Shown here: piece after piece, positions 1 through 9,005 of the stretch
How the letters are laid out: every line of letters begins with the position of its first letter
How positions within the stretch are numbered: position 1 is the first letter of the stretch
From: Prevotella sp902465605
GTDB taxonomy: Bacteria; Bacteroidota; Bacteroidia; Bacteroidales; Bacteroidaceae
Direction of reading: 5' to 3'
Assembly (NCBI GenBank): GCA_902465605.1
Contig: CABQNT010000010.1
Location: 50,988-114,987 of the forward strand
DNA length: 64,000 nt
Translations under genes and position numbers: made by a program
Notes under the pieces: generated by a model
Databases searched by the model: none
Seen by the model: the letters and a program-made list of their open reading frames with translations, nothing else
What the model was told of the DNA's origin: nothing

Positions 1-2221
1 AGAAGTGAACATCAGATTTTCCCTCAACAGAAAGAGTTCTTGCTGGTCGCAACGAATAGTCAAGTGTGGCGGTTGTTATACTCAATCGTGCATCGTTCAC
101 CACGCTTGACACAAGCAGACTATAATCGGTTCTGTTATGTGAAGCTCCCAAACCAATAAGCGTTTTAGCCCACCCGAAAGTCTTGCTGATGCGTCCTGTT
201 ACACCGACAGTCTGCATCGAATACTCTTTGTTTGTGGCAGTTATTGTATAGATATTGTCATTGAGCGTGCTTTCGTAAAGGATGTTCCCAAATATACAAT
301 TATATGTTGGGCGGATATTAAAGAACAAACCAAGTACAGGATTGGAATATTTGTATGCAGCAGTAGCATAATATGAACAGGTGGCAGCCGTTTCGCCTCG
401 GTTTATTTTCTGTGTACGATAGCTTGTAAAAATAGGAGTGTCATAGATGACCTTTCCCATAAGTGGTGTGTTTTTGTAGCCAATACTTGCAGAAAACTCA
501 GAGACGACAGTTGCTTTCCAGTTCCAGTTTATTAAAGGGTCTATCCATAAATGATTGCTTCTCGAATCACGATAAGATTGGTTAGCATAACTTATCATTG
601 ACTTTATGTCCATCTTGTGCTTTCCAAAAAAGAAAGACATTGAAGGTGTCCAATACATGCGTAGAAAACCATATACATTTTTCTGCTCAGCTGCGTCTCC
701 CATAATCACACCGATACTTTGACGGTCGTAATTGAATCCCAATTCATTATTAAGATACTGACGACCTATTTTGAGATTGTAGCGAAAGTCATTCTGGGTA
801 GAGAAAAAGCCAAGGTTAAGACGCTCTGTCATTCCTGCAATGGTAAGCAACTGCCCTGGTAGATAACTGTAACTCCAATAGCTATCAACATTATACACAT
901 TACCCTTTGTTGTGGTGTGCGATATCTGAAAATCCTCAGTAATGTTACGCTTGTGCGGCTTGACCATCATGTTGGTCTGCTGACCATTGTATATCATTGT
1001 ACCGATACTCTTGTTGAAATCAATATAGCCTTTAAGGTTATTCTTGATAAAACTCTTATCACCATTGTACTGATAGTTTACTTCGCCTTTCCATTCACTT
1101 TTGGCATTTCTAACGTTCTGTTCCTCTACAATGACAGGCAGATTTGCAAGAGTGAGATAGGTAGAAGAATTGTAGTCCTGTATATCGGTTTTATCAATAA
1201 ATCCATTACCTTGCACACGAAGCTCAGACTCTTTGCCAGTCTTCCAAAGCCAATTGCATGCAATAAGATGGCTATGATTGAAGGTATAGCGATTCTCTAC
1301 AAGGGCTGGTGTCTCGACTGACATCATAGAGAGTATGCCCGACTCTGTTCCCGTTCTTCCTTTTAATAATGCCGCAAGGTCAATCACTTCGTTATCAAGC
1401 TGTTTGCCAATATTGTTGTTCTTATACATCATCAGCGTCTGATATTTCTTATTGAAACGCATCCCCATCAATCGGCAATCGTAAAGGAAATCATCACCAT
1501 AACCAAGTCCTATGTCAGTGGTGCCTGTCCAAACAGCTTTGGCATCATCCATCAATACAAGATTGAGAGCTGCTTGCTCACTAAATGAGACACCACGCAA
1601 CGACTTCACAGACTGGTGATTCTCCAAAACTTGCACACTCTTTATTTTATCGGCAGAGATATTTTGGTTTGCAACGCCATATTGACTCCCCATCAAGTCA
1701 AGTCCCTCAATATAGAATTTACTGATAGGTTTTCCTTGATATTCTACCTTTCCGTCCGTTTTTACTTCAAGTCCCGGCATCTTTGCTATTACATCTGCTA
1801 TACTTCTGTCTTGACCTTGGCGGAAACCAGCTACCGAATATGTGAGAGTATCACCTGTGTTCTGAATACGCTCGGCTTTTACCTTCACCTCTTTCAATTT
1901 GAAATCACCATCAATAAGAACAATGGTCATGCCATCCTTCAAATCTGAGAAAGGCATTGTCTTTTTCTGAAACCCTATGTAGCTTACCGTAACATTCTTG
2001 GGAGTTTTTCCTTCAGGTATATTCAGTTTGTAGAGTCCTCTGCCATCTGTCAAGCAATAGGTAACAGTTGAGCTACCCTCAGTTGTCACCACAACGGCTG
2101 CACCCACCAAGGGTTCACCTTTCCTGTCCTTCACCTTACCTGTAAAGGTTTGAGCAAACAAAGAGAGACTTGTTATCAAAAGTATAAAAAGTGCAGCGTG
2201 TCTCATCCTGAAACCAAACAT
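1..2221 (-). CDS. TonB-dependent outer membrane receptor, N-terminal part (partial, runs off the window start)
   Basis: The minus strand is open from ATG at 2221 to the window edge (about 740 codons), so the C-terminal barrel is missing. The protein starts with a signal peptide (FILLITSLSLFAQ). A carboxypeptidase-regulatory-like beta-sandwich follows at about residues 20-110, ending in the typical VSYIGFQKK. A plug-like region comes next (IADVIAKMPGLEV, then YIEGLDLMGSQYG), and then beta-strand-rich barrel sequence. In such receptors the barrel sits in the outer membrane and moves a ligand powered by TonB. The start codon overlaps the stop of the GLPGLI gene (TAATG), so the two are probably translationally coupled. 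The ligand cannot be inferred. The architecture is that of stand-alone Bacteroidetes receptors without a SusD partner. Confidence 0.85.
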   Translation of the reverse strand, partial: MFGFRMRHAALFILLITSLSLFAQTFTGKVKDRKGEPLVGAAVVVTTEGSSTVTYCLTDGRGLYKLNIPEGKTPKNVTVSYIGFQKKTMPFSDLKDGMTIVLIDGDFKLKEVKVKAERIQNTGDTLTYSVAGFRQGQDRSIADVIAKMPGLEVKTDGKVEYQGKPISKFYIEGLDLMGSQYGVANQNISADKIKSVQVLENHQSVKSLRGVSFSEQAALNLVLMDDAKAVWTGTTDIGLGYGDDFLYDCRLMGMRFNKKYQTLMMYKNNNIGKQLDNEVIDLAALLKGRTGTESGILSMMSVETPALVENRYTFNHSHLIACNWLWKTGKESELRVQGNGFIDKTDIQDYNSSTYLTLANLPVIVEEQNVRNAKSEWKGEVNYQYNGDKSFIKNNLKGYIDFNKSIGTMIYNGQQTNMMVKPHKRNITEDFQISHTTTKGNVYNVDSYWSYSYLPGQLLTIAGMTERLNLGFFSTQNDFRYNLKIGRQYLNNELGFNYDRQSIGVIMGDAAEQKNVYGFLRMYWTPSMSFFFGKHKMDIKSMISYANQSYRDSRSNHLWIDPLINWNWKATVVSEFSASIGYKNTPLMGKVIYDTPIFTSYRTQKINRGETAATCSYYATAAYKYSNPVLGLFFNIRPTYNCIFGNILYESTLNDNIYTITATNKEYSMQTVGVTGRISKTFGWAKTLIGLGASHNRTDYSLLVSSVVNDARLSITTATLDYSLRPARTLSVEGKSDVHF

Positions 2222-3066
2222 TATTCTTTATCAAGATGGTTGTATTTAGGCACTTCTATCTCGGTATTGTCTTTAGCATCAGTACCAGATAACGTATAGA
2301 CTATCACCTTTTCTCCCGATGCCCTTTGACTCAGAATTCTATCAACAAGTTGGTTTTTGTTGATTCCTTCTGAATCTGAGCGTAGTTCCAAAAAACGTTT
2401 TCGAGTACATTTTTGATGCTTGCCTTCTTCATAAATTGAAACCAAGGTGTTTTCTGGGGCTTTTTCTATACCAACAACATTGAAATCAAACAAGCCCTCT
2501 GAATCCCTTGCCGCCATAATCAATCCTGGCAAACCATTAAGAATGTAAGGACCGTAATTGAGAGGCAACTCGATAGAATACCATACAGTCCATGTCCGGC
2601 CATACACGGAGCCAACCGCCTGCTTGCATTCATATTCACAGATGGTCTTTGTGCTGTCGTTCAATTGCCATTTTATGGACGGAACTTGGTCTTCGTATTT
2701 CAAACCAGATGAGAAAACTTGCTTATAATAAGTGTATTTTCCCCTTTTAGGTGTACCAACAATTATCTGAAGGTCATTTTTCGGTGAATATTTTCCTCCG
2801 ATAACAGGGAGTTGCGCAATCATCGCATTGTATCCTCCTTGGGCTTTCACCTTAGCCAACTCACTATCATACAGTCTGTAGTTCTTATTGTAGAATACAG
2901 CTGTTGTATCTCCAATATCGAGCGTCCATCTGTAAGTGTTAGTTTTCCCTGTGACAATTTGTGCGTCACAATCGTAATAGACACGATACTTTGCTTGTTC
3001 TTGTGCATTGAGAGTAAAACTGTATAGTAATACAAAAATAGTAATATGTATGTTTTTATAAGCCAT
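2221..3066 (-). CDS. GLPGLI family exported protein
   Basis: 281 aa. A signal peptide (IFVLLYSFTLNAQ) is followed by a beta-rich domain. The family signature lies near residue 180 (GPYILNGLPGLIM), preceded by a WYSIELPLNYGP stretch, and both are hallmarks of the GLPGLI family (TIGR01200). The function of the family is unknown. Its members are secreted or periplasmic and often sit beside a TonB-dependent receptor, as here, where the receptor start overlaps this gene's stop. An exported 63-codon peptide gene lies 113 bp upstream on the same strand. A role in maturing or handling a peptide ligand for the receptor would fit but is inference. Confidence 0.88.
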   Translation of the reverse strand: MAYKNIHITIFVLLYSFTLNAQEQAKYRVYYDCDAQIVTGKTNTYRWTLDIGDTTAVFYNKNYRLYDSELAKVKAQGGYNAMIAQLPVIGGKYSPKNDLQIIVGTPKRGKYTYYKQVFSSGLKYEDQVPSIKWQLNDSTKTICEYECKQAVGSVYGRTWTVWYSIELPLNYGPYILNGLPGLIMAARDSEGLFDFNVVGIEKAPENTLVSIYEEGKHQKCTRKRFLELRSDSEGINKNQLVDRILSQRASGEKVIVYTLSGTDAKDNTEIEVPKYNHLDKE

Positions 3067-3179
3067 ATCATCAATTATAATAAAATAAGCAACTCAACAA
3101 GACACCAATATAATATAAAAATGCTCACTCTTAACTTGGAGTATGTCAAGTTAGGAGTGAGCATGATTTTCCACAACGA

Positions 3180-3374
3180 TTAGCGTTGTTTGATTACAAT
3201 GATGTCAACAATAACTCCGTTATCATCTACAATAAGGATAATTGCGTCAGGATTGTCATCTCTCTGAGCACTATCAACTTCAGAATTCACAGGGGTTGAA
3301 AGAACCGAATTAGCAGCAAATGATGTTGAAACTATTCCAATCATCAAACAAAGGGCAGTTAAAAATTTCTTCAT
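3180..3374 (-). CDS. small exported peptide, unknown function
   Basis: 64 aa. An excellent signal peptide (MKKFLTALCLMIGIVSTSFA) leaves a mature peptide of about 44 residues. This has an acidic N-terminal half (VDSAQRDDNPDA) and an aliphatic C-terminal half (IILIVDDNGVIVDIIVIKQR) that looks like two beta strands around a DDNG turn. It has no cysteines and no lipobox. It heads a probable minus-strand unit with the GLPGLI gene and the TonB receptor. A Bacteroidetes -7 box (TAnnTTTG) on this strand at 3490-3497 would give a 5' leader of about 110 nt. I do not recognise the family. Confidence 0.6.
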   Translation of the reverse strand: MKKFLTALCLMIGIVSTSFAANSVLSTPVNSEVDSAQRDDNPDAIILIVDDNGVIVDIIVIKQR

Positions 3375-3778
3375 TTTTACTGAGGTTTAAATGTAAATAA
3401 TAAATATATCTATCCAAAGCAATATTAAATCGCTTGGAGTTTTTAAATTTTTAATATGCCATTAGGCAAAGCCTGTTGACTTTCGCTGACAAATATACAA
3501 ATATGATTTTAAAAATCCATGGATTATGACAAGAAAATTTTCTAAAATTAAAGGATTATAAGAGATGGGTTAACTGTTTGGCTACACGAAACAGGCTAAG
3601 AAAGAAAATAAAGCAAAAGTGAATTTTAGACTTGTAAACTATAAAAATACACTTTTGTTTCAGAAAAAGTAGGATAGTGAAGAGCGTGTGAAACGGAAAA
3701 TAACGTTAAACTGCGTTGCGGTCTTGCGTATTTGCCGTGAAAACATTATCTTTGCAACAGCTAAATAATATAGGTAGC
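3375..3778. other. divergent intergenic region with promoters on both strands
   Basis: 404 bp, AT-rich, with no credible ORF. It holds a minus-strand -7 box (CAAATATA as read on the plus strand, 3490-3497) for the small exported peptide and a plus-strand promoter (3724-3754) for the Nif3-like gene. I see nothing else structured. Confidence 0.5.
3724..3754 (+). promoter_or_regulatory. Bacteroidetes-type promoter for the nif3-like gene
   Basis: TTG at 3724-3726, a 20-bp spacer, and TATCTTTG at 3747-3754 match the TTTG-N19-21-TAnnTTTG consensus. Transcription should start near 3760. This rules out start codons upstream of that point and favours GTG at 3779. Confidence 0.6.
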
Positions 3779-4567
3779 GTGAAGATAATAGAAGTGCTGA
3801 GTGCCCTTGAACGATTCGCGCCTTTGCCCTTGCAAGCAGATTATGACAACGCTGGGTTGCAAGTTGGATTGACAGAGGCGGAACTATCAGGGGCTTTATT
3901 GTGTCTGGATGTGACGGAACAGATTGTTGACGAGGCTGTTGCGCTGGGGTGTAACCTCATCGTGGCGCACCATCCGCTGATATTCCGCAGGCTGTCGTGC
4001 ATCTCCGATCAAAACTATGTACAGCGAACGGTCATGAAGGCCATCCGTCACAACGTGGCCATCGTGGCCATGCACACCAATCTGGACAGTGCCAAAGGTG
4101 GCGTGAACTACAAGATTGCCGAGAAGATGGGGTTGCAGAACCTCTCGTTCATTGGCAAGACACAGCTGGTTGATGGCGTGGAAGGTGGTGAGGGCGTTGT
4201 CGGATCCTTAGCAGAAGCAATGGCTGCCGATGACTTCATCATGATGCTCAAACGCGAATTTGACGTGGAGTGCGTGCAGGCCAATCAGCTGTTGCGGCGA
4301 CCCATCAAAACCGTTGCAATGTGTGGAGGGTCGGGTTCGTTTCTCTTGAAAGACGCATTGCAGGCTGGTGCCGATGCCTTTGTGACGGGCGAAATGGGCT
4401 ATCACGAGTTCTTCGACATGGAGCAACGCATTCAGGTGGCCGTGATAGGTCATTATCAGAGTGAACAGTACACTATCGAGCTTTTGAAACAGATTATTGA
4501 GGAGCAGTGTCCCGGAGCTAAATGTCATCTGACTAAAATCAACACAAATCCAATCATCTACCTTTAA
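3779..4567 (+). CDS. Nif3-like dinuclear metal centre protein (YbgI/YqfO family)
   Basis: About 262 aa from GTG 3779. The frame is open further upstream, but the promoter at 3724-3754 overlaps that stretch and the family starts at this residue (KIIEVLSALERFAPLPLQ). Metal-binding and family motifs are visible: YDNAGLQVG, the HHP motif in VAHHPLIFRR, MHTNLDSAKGGVN, CGGSGSF, and TGEMGYHEFF followed by GHYQSE. Nif3 proteins form toroidal hexamers with a two-metal site. Annotated activities such as GTP cyclohydrolase type 2 are weakly supported. The gene is followed after 34 bp by the zinc-ribbon coiled-coil gene, a pairing common in Bacteroidetes. The 260-aa form lacks the central PII-like insertion of the longer YqfO proteins. 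Confidence 0.9.
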   Translation: MKIIEVLSALERFAPLPLQADYDNAGLQVGLTEAELSGALLCLDVTEQIVDEAVALGCNLIVAHHPLIFRRLSCISDQNYVQRTVMKAIRHNVAIVAMHTNLDSAKGGVNYKIAEKMGLQNLSFIGKTQLVDGVEGGEGVVGSLAEAMAADDFIMMLKREFDVECVQANQLLRRPIKTVAMCGGSGSFLLKDALQAGADAFVTGEMGYHEFFDMEQRIQVAVIGHYQSEQYTIELLKQIIEEQCPGAKCHLTKINTNPIIYL

Positions 4568-4601
4568 TAATAGGTTGAATCAATTAAAAAATAAATAGAA
4601 C

Positions 4602-5435
4602 ATGGCAAAGAAAGATCCTACAGATTTATCAGTAGAAGAGAAGTTGAAGGCGCTTTATCAGTTGCAAACCACCCTGTCGGGCATTGATGAGAAACGAGCC
4701 TTGCGCGGGGAACTGCCACTTGAGGTGCAGGACCTGGAGGACGAGATAGCTGGTCTGACCACTCGTATGGAGAAGATTAAGACCGAAATCGATGAGTTCA
4801 AGAAGGCTATCGCCCAGAAGAAAGCAGACATTACAAGTGCCGAATCCAGCGTGGAGCGTTACAAAAAGCAGCTTGACGAGGTAAAGAACAACCGCGAGTA
4901 TGACACGCTGACCAAGGAAATTGAGTTCCAAAGTCTTGAGATTGAGCTTTGCAATAAGAAGATCAAGGAAGCCTTAATCAAGGTGGAGGAGAAAAATGCC
5001 GATTTGGCAGAGGCCGATGAGCTGATTAAGGATCGTACGGCAGCCTTGAAGGAGAAGAAGGAAGAGCTTGATGAAATCATGCAGGAAACGCGTGACGAAG
5101 AGGAAAAACTGAAAAACAAGGCCAGTGAACTCGAGGGCACAATAGAACCGCGTCTGCTCTCAAGTTTCAAACGCATTCGCAAAAACTCACGAAACGGACT
5201 GGGCATTGTCTATGTGCAGCGTGATGCTTGTGGTGGTTGCTTCAACAAGATTCCGCCTCAGCGACAGCTGGATATCAAGATGCACAAGAAGGTCATCGTT
5301 TGTGAGTATTGTGGTCGCATCATGATAGATCCCGAACTGGCTGGTGTGAAAGTAGAGAAAAACGCAACGGAGGAGAAACCAAAGCGCAAGCGTTCCGTTC
5401 GAAAAACCGCGAAGAAGGACGAAGAAGCAAAATAA
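4602..5435 (+). CDS. C4-type zinc ribbon protein with long N-terminal coiled coil (DUF164/CdsZ-like)
   Basis: 277 aa. Residues 10-190 are strongly heptad-like, rich in Glu, Lys and Leu, and form an antiparallel coiled coil. Residues 200-245 carry the zinc ribbon, with CxxC pairs in DACGGCFNKIPPQ and VCEYCGRIM. A Lys/Arg-rich tail follows (KPKRKRSVRKTAKK). The family (zf-RING_7, PF02591) binds RNA or DNA in some members but its role is not settled. Cotranscribed with the Nif3-like gene (34-bp gap), and the pair ends at the strong terminator at 5500-5542. Confidence 0.9.
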   Translation: MAKKDPTDLSVEEKLKALYQLQTTLSGIDEKRALRGELPLEVQDLEDEIAGLTTRMEKIKTEIDEFKKAIAQKKADITSAESSVERYKKQLDEVKNNREYDTLTKEIEFQSLEIELCNKKIKEALIKVEEKNADLAEADELIKDRTAALKEKKEELDEIMQETRDEEEKLKNKASELEGTIEPRLLSSFKRIRKNSRNGLGIVYVQRDACGGCFNKIPPQRQLDIKMHKKVIVCEYCGRIMIDPELAGVKVEKNATEEKPKRKRSVRKTAKKDEEAK

Positions 5436-5499
5436 ATTGCTTTAAAGAAACATCCAGAACAAAGGTGATGCCCCTTGAACATTCGGTGGGAATATACGA

Positions 5500-5542
5500 A
5501 ATAAGCCAAAGTAAGGCAACAATCTTACTTTGGCTTATTTTA
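5500..5542 (+). terminator. Rho-independent terminator after the zinc-ribbon gene
   Basis: A perfect 16-bp stem (5500-5515 with 5524-5539), an 8-nt loop, and a T-rich 3' side (TTATTTTAG). Its flanks are A- and T-rich on both sides, so it may also act on the opposite strand. Confidence 0.85.
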
Positions 5543-5620
5543 GTTACGGTCGCCATAGATTATGAATGGAGAGATGTTGGTTGTGAACACACGCAAGTTG
5601 AGCAATCGTCTATAAAAGTC

Positions 5621-5646
5621 GCCCACACACTATAACGTGTGTGGGC
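5621..5646 (-). terminator. Terminator of the SusC/SusD operon (minus strand)
   Basis: A perfect 10-bp stem (GCCCACACAC, 5621-5630, with 5637-5646) and a 6-nt loop. Read on the minus strand it is followed by GACTTTTATAG. It lies 45 bp beyond the end of the DUF1735 lipoprotein gene. Confidence 0.75.
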
Positions 5647-5690
5647 GTCATCGCAATTATATGTGCGGTATATTGTTGAACATCGTACCG

Positions 5691-6989
5691 CTATAGATGC
5701 CTAATGCTTAGTTCACTCCATACCCAAAACTGGCCTCCGAAACTTTGGTTGCAAATAAAGCGAATCACCTTGATGGGTTGCTCCGTCTTCAGTTCTGGCG
5801 ATGCAAATGAACCGGCACCTCCTGTTGGCAAGCCGTCGCTGAGCGTAAAATTGCGCAACAGGGTGAGATGCGAGTCGTCTGGGCCTACCATCACGTCAAA
5901 GTCTTTCAGAGCAGCATTACCATTGTTTTGTCGGTTCGTGTAATTGAATTGGAAATAGCTGGTACTCTCTGGTAAGTTCACCTGCAGCCAGTGTTTTTCT
6001 GAGATTTTGGAACTCCATAACGAGTGGAAGAAGGTTGATACATTGCCATCCAACAAGTTTGCCAACGATCCTTCTCGTGGCTCAACGGCATTAGAGGAGA
6101 GCATGTCTGCCTTGAGTGGGAATTTTGGTCCCAGAATATTCACGCAGACTACATTCTTCGAATAGGCAAACGGTTTTCCTTCGATCCCACTTACTTTCAG
6201 TCCTATTTTGTTGTTGACAATGGTTTCCAGCTTTTTAACCTTAATGGTAAGCTTTCCATTTTTTCCTTTCTCAAAGACAACTTTTCCCGCATTGTCCAGT
6301 TCGAAGTTCTCTTTTGGAATGGTTGTGGTGGCTGGGTCTACCTCAACTTTAACCGTAAAGTTCCACAAGTTTTCCACTTGCATGGCCATGGGCAGTTCTA
6401 TGGTTCCGCCTCCAGACCCCATCTCGGTAGTAAGTGTGTTTTGTGTAATATTCCTAAATGACAGAGACGGGTCAATCACTGCCCTTGGCTTCAGTATGAT
6501 TATGTTGGCAGAGGACAATACTGAGTCAGTTGCGCTTTTGGCAATCAGTGGGATGACATATCCCTCAGAGCCGTCTTTCACATATTTGCCTACAATGTTT
6601 GGATTCACTGCCAGCTCGGCTTTCTTCCATCGGTCGGCTGGAGCGAAGTCAAGTTCTGCATTGTTCAAGGTATAACACTCTGCGGGAAGAATCTTGTAGT
6701 CCTGTCCACTGATTTCCTTGTATTCAGCAAACTCGCTCTCGTTCATCACGCTCACGGTAGCCTTTGCTGCAACGTCTGGTGTATATCCGCCTTTCATCGC
6801 CGTGATGGTGTAGATAGTATTCTCGCCTGTACGATAAAGATCTAAGGGTTGTTCACCCGCATTTTGCAGTGAGATAATCTTATTATACTTCTCTGGTACG
6901 ATGTTGTCATAGCTTTCACATGAGCTCATCATAAGTGCCGTGGCACAAAGTACTGCTAATATTGTTTTTTTCATATTCTTATTTTCCAT
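5691..6989 (-). CDS. SusD-associated surface lipoprotein: DUF1735 (BT_3987-like) plus C-terminal F5/8-type discoidin-like domain
   Basis: 432 aa. A lipoprotein signal peptide with lipobox (CATALMMSSC) is followed by a DUF1735/BT_3987-like region at about residues 30-160 (NAGEQPLDLYRTGENTIYTITAMKGG, PADRW). A second beta-sandwich runs to about residue 290. The C-terminal 140 residues resemble a coagulation-factor 5/8 type C (discoidin) carbohydrate-binding fold (LLDGNVSTFFHSLW, HWLQVNLPE, RFICNQSF, WVWSELSI). It is probably a surface glycan-binding protein working with the SusC/SusD pair immediately upstream (7-bp gap). Two in-frame ATGs are possible, at 6989 and 6974, and the second lies closer to the signal peptide. 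No hydrolase domain is visible. Confidence 0.82.
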   Translation of the reverse strand: MENKNMKKTILAVLCATALMMSSCESYDNIVPEKYNKIISLQNAGEQPLDLYRTGENTIYTITAMKGGYTPDVAAKATVSVMNESEFAEYKEISGQDYKILPAECYTLNNAELDFAPADRWKKAELAVNPNIVGKYVKDGSEGYVIPLIAKSATDSVLSSANIIILKPRAVIDPSLSFRNITQNTLTTEMGSGGGTIELPMAMQVENLWNFTVKVEVDPATTTIPKENFELDNAGKVVFEKGKNGKLTIKVKKLETIVNNKIGLKVSGIEGKPFAYSKNVVCVNILGPKFPLKADMLSSNAVEPREGSLANLLDGNVSTFFHSLWSSKISEKHWLQVNLPESTSYFQFNYTNRQNNGNAALKDFDVMVGPDDSHLTLLRNFTLSDGLPTGGAGSFASPELKTEQPIKVIRFICNQSFGGQFWVWSELSIRHL

Positions 6990-6995
6990 TACTCG

Positions 6996-8972
6996 TTAAT
7001 AGCCTGGTGCCTGAACCATTTGTGGGTTCTTATACACCTCGTTGAAGAATACTGGGTTGAGATACATCCTGTTGCTCCAGACAAACGGATGCTTAGGCTT
7101 GGTGGGAACATTGAATTCCTCGAACGTTGGGTTGGTTACCTCGGCGTTGAGTCCCAAGCGCTTGCCTGCCGAGAAGTATTTCTCTCCTTCACACCACCGC
7201 CTGACATCAAAGAATCGTTGTCCTTCGTTCCACAACTCAATGAATCGCTCGTTGCGTACCCAGTCGGTGATGGTCATGTCATTAGTGATATCTGCTTTGG
7301 TCAGGTCAGGGATGCCCGCACGTTCACGTATCGGGTTGAGGTATTTGATGGCGTTGTCCACATCATCCAAAGCCGCATAGCATTCGGCAATGTTGAGATA
7401 TAGCTCTGCCAGTCTGAAGAGGATGATGGGTGCATCCGAACCTCCGTTTAACGAACCTCCGCTGCCATATTCGAATTTTGGGTCAACATATTTTTGCGTG
7501 AGATATCCTGTCACGCTGTTGTCGCGGTTGAATTGCCTGCTGAATCCCTGCTCATTGGGATTGCGCATCTGTAGTCTCAATGGTTGTCCGGCACGTAATA
7601 CCGAGCCATAGTCACCACCGTCGAAAGCCATCCATGCATAAAAGCGTGGCTCGCGGTGGGCATTGAGCTTGATGATATCTTTTCGCCCAGGGATGTTTGC
7701 TGAGGTGAACCATTCTGACTTTGGTGTGAAGTTCTTGTCCTTTTCAGGTAGTTTTCCATCCTTGGTGTAGAAATGTTCAATGGTGTAGAGCGTAGGTGAA
7801 ATGCCACTGAAGCCATTTTGCCATTTACCGTTCTTCAGTTTGATGATATGGTGTGGAAGACGGCCGAGCATTGATATTCCCATTTTCCATGAGGCCCAGA
7901 TGTATTCCTTGTTTCCTTCGCTCTCACGGGTCGATACGGCGTAGCGCATCAGCATCACGCGTTTGAGGAATTCTTCTTGTTTGGTCTTGTCTTTCGCCGT
8001 GGGGTAGTCACCATCACTGATGCCAGGGGCATAGGGCAACTTCAGCTCGTTGCGCTTATAGAAGTTTAAGTCGTTGTAGAGTTCGCGGTCACCTTCACCA
8101 GTAGCCAGCCTGAAAGCTTCGAGGTTGGCTTGTAAAGCGCGCTCCCACTTGCCTTTATCGTAAGTGGTACTTACCAGTTTCTTTCCATAGCCAGGTGTTT
8201 CAAAGTTCTTGTTTTCCCAAGTTGGGAATGGAAATTTTCCGTTCCATAGGGGTGATGCTGCATAGAGTAGCATACGGGCTTTCAGGGCCTTGCACATGGT
8301 TGACGTGGCACGTCCCCATTCTTCGCTCTTGGTACGCACGGCAGGAAGTCCCTCTGCAGCCTCGTCCAGCAGCTTGGCAATCCAGTCCACGCAATAGTCA
8401 AAGTGGAACCTTCCGTTGTATTGATTGGTAGGTGTATCCATCGCTACATAACTGTCGGTGATGGGTATGGGGCCATATCGGCGAAGTGTGGCAAAGTGAT
8501 AAAAAGCAATGAGGAACTTGCTTTCGGCAATCCATTCTTTTTTCTCGGCCTCGGATACAAAGTTACCTTTCATCTTTGATAGTTCTTTTTGAAACAACAA
8601 GCATTGCCCGATGTACTGATAGGTGGTACCCCATATCCAATGTTGGTTTGTGGCCGACGCCGTGTTGCAGGCATAGTCGTCCCACAAAGCATCAGGCGCC
8701 CATGCGTACGGCAGCAAGTACTCGTCGGTAGACGAGGGAACTTCACCTCCATGGTGAGTGGGATGGTCTATTAATCCTATGCCGGCATAACAGCTGAAAA
8801 GGAAGCCCATGGCACGGTCGTGGCTCTTCGTGGCGTCAGCTAAGGAAGCCTGTTCTGGCGGAACCACGTCAAGATAGTCACACGAGGTTGTCAGCGTTGC
8901 CGCTGAAAGCAGCAGAGCCATGCTCACAATCTTAGTATCTGATAGTATTTTCATTTTAGATAGATTTGTCAT
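6996..8972 (-). CDS. SusD/RagB-family nutrient-binding outer membrane lipoprotein
   Basis: About 658 aa from ATG 8972. ATGs at 9002 and 8954 are also in frame, and the signal peptide (SMALLLSAATLTTSC, lipobox TTSC) fits the later ones best. SusD features include the N-terminal CDYLDVVPPEQASLADA, TPR-like helices around residues 130-320, and the C-terminal RagB/SusD block (APIILFRLAELYLNIAECYAALDDVDNAIKYLNPIRERAG followed by WVRNERFIELWNEGQRFFDVRRW). SusD caps the SusC barrel on the cell surface and binds the glycan. The gene follows SusC by only a few bases. The substrate is not predictable from the sequence. Confidence 0.95.
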   Translation of the reverse strand: MTNLSKMKILSDTKIVSMALLLSAATLTTSCDYLDVVPPEQASLADATKSHDRAMGFLFSCYAGIGLIDHPTHHGGEVPSSTDEYLLPYAWAPDALWDDYACNTASATNQHWIWGTTYQYIGQCLLFQKELSKMKGNFVSEAEKKEWIAESKFLIAFYHFATLRRYGPIPITDSYVAMDTPTNQYNGRFHFDYCVDWIAKLLDEAAEGLPAVRTKSEEWGRATSTMCKALKARMLLYAASPLWNGKFPFPTWENKNFETPGYGKKLVSTTYDKGKWERALQANLEAFRLATGEGDRELYNDLNFYKRNELKLPYAPGISDGDYPTAKDKTKQEEFLKRVMLMRYAVSTRESEGNKEYIWASWKMGISMLGRLPHHIIKLKNGKWQNGFSGISPTLYTIEHFYTKDGKLPEKDKNFTPKSEWFTSANIPGRKDIIKLNAHREPRFYAWMAFDGGDYGSVLRAGQPLRLQMRNPNEQGFSRQFNRDNSVTGYLTQKYVDPKFEYGSGGSLNGGSDAPIILFRLAELYLNIAECYAALDDVDNAIKYLNPIRERAGIPDLTKADITNDMTITDWVRNERFIELWNEGQRFFDVRRWCEGEKYFSAGKRLGLNAEVTNPTFEEFNVPTKPKHPFVWSNRMYLNPVFFNEVYKNPQMVQAPGY

Positions 8973-9005
8973 GATGATGTTCATTATAATAAGGTAAGAC
9001 ATGAA

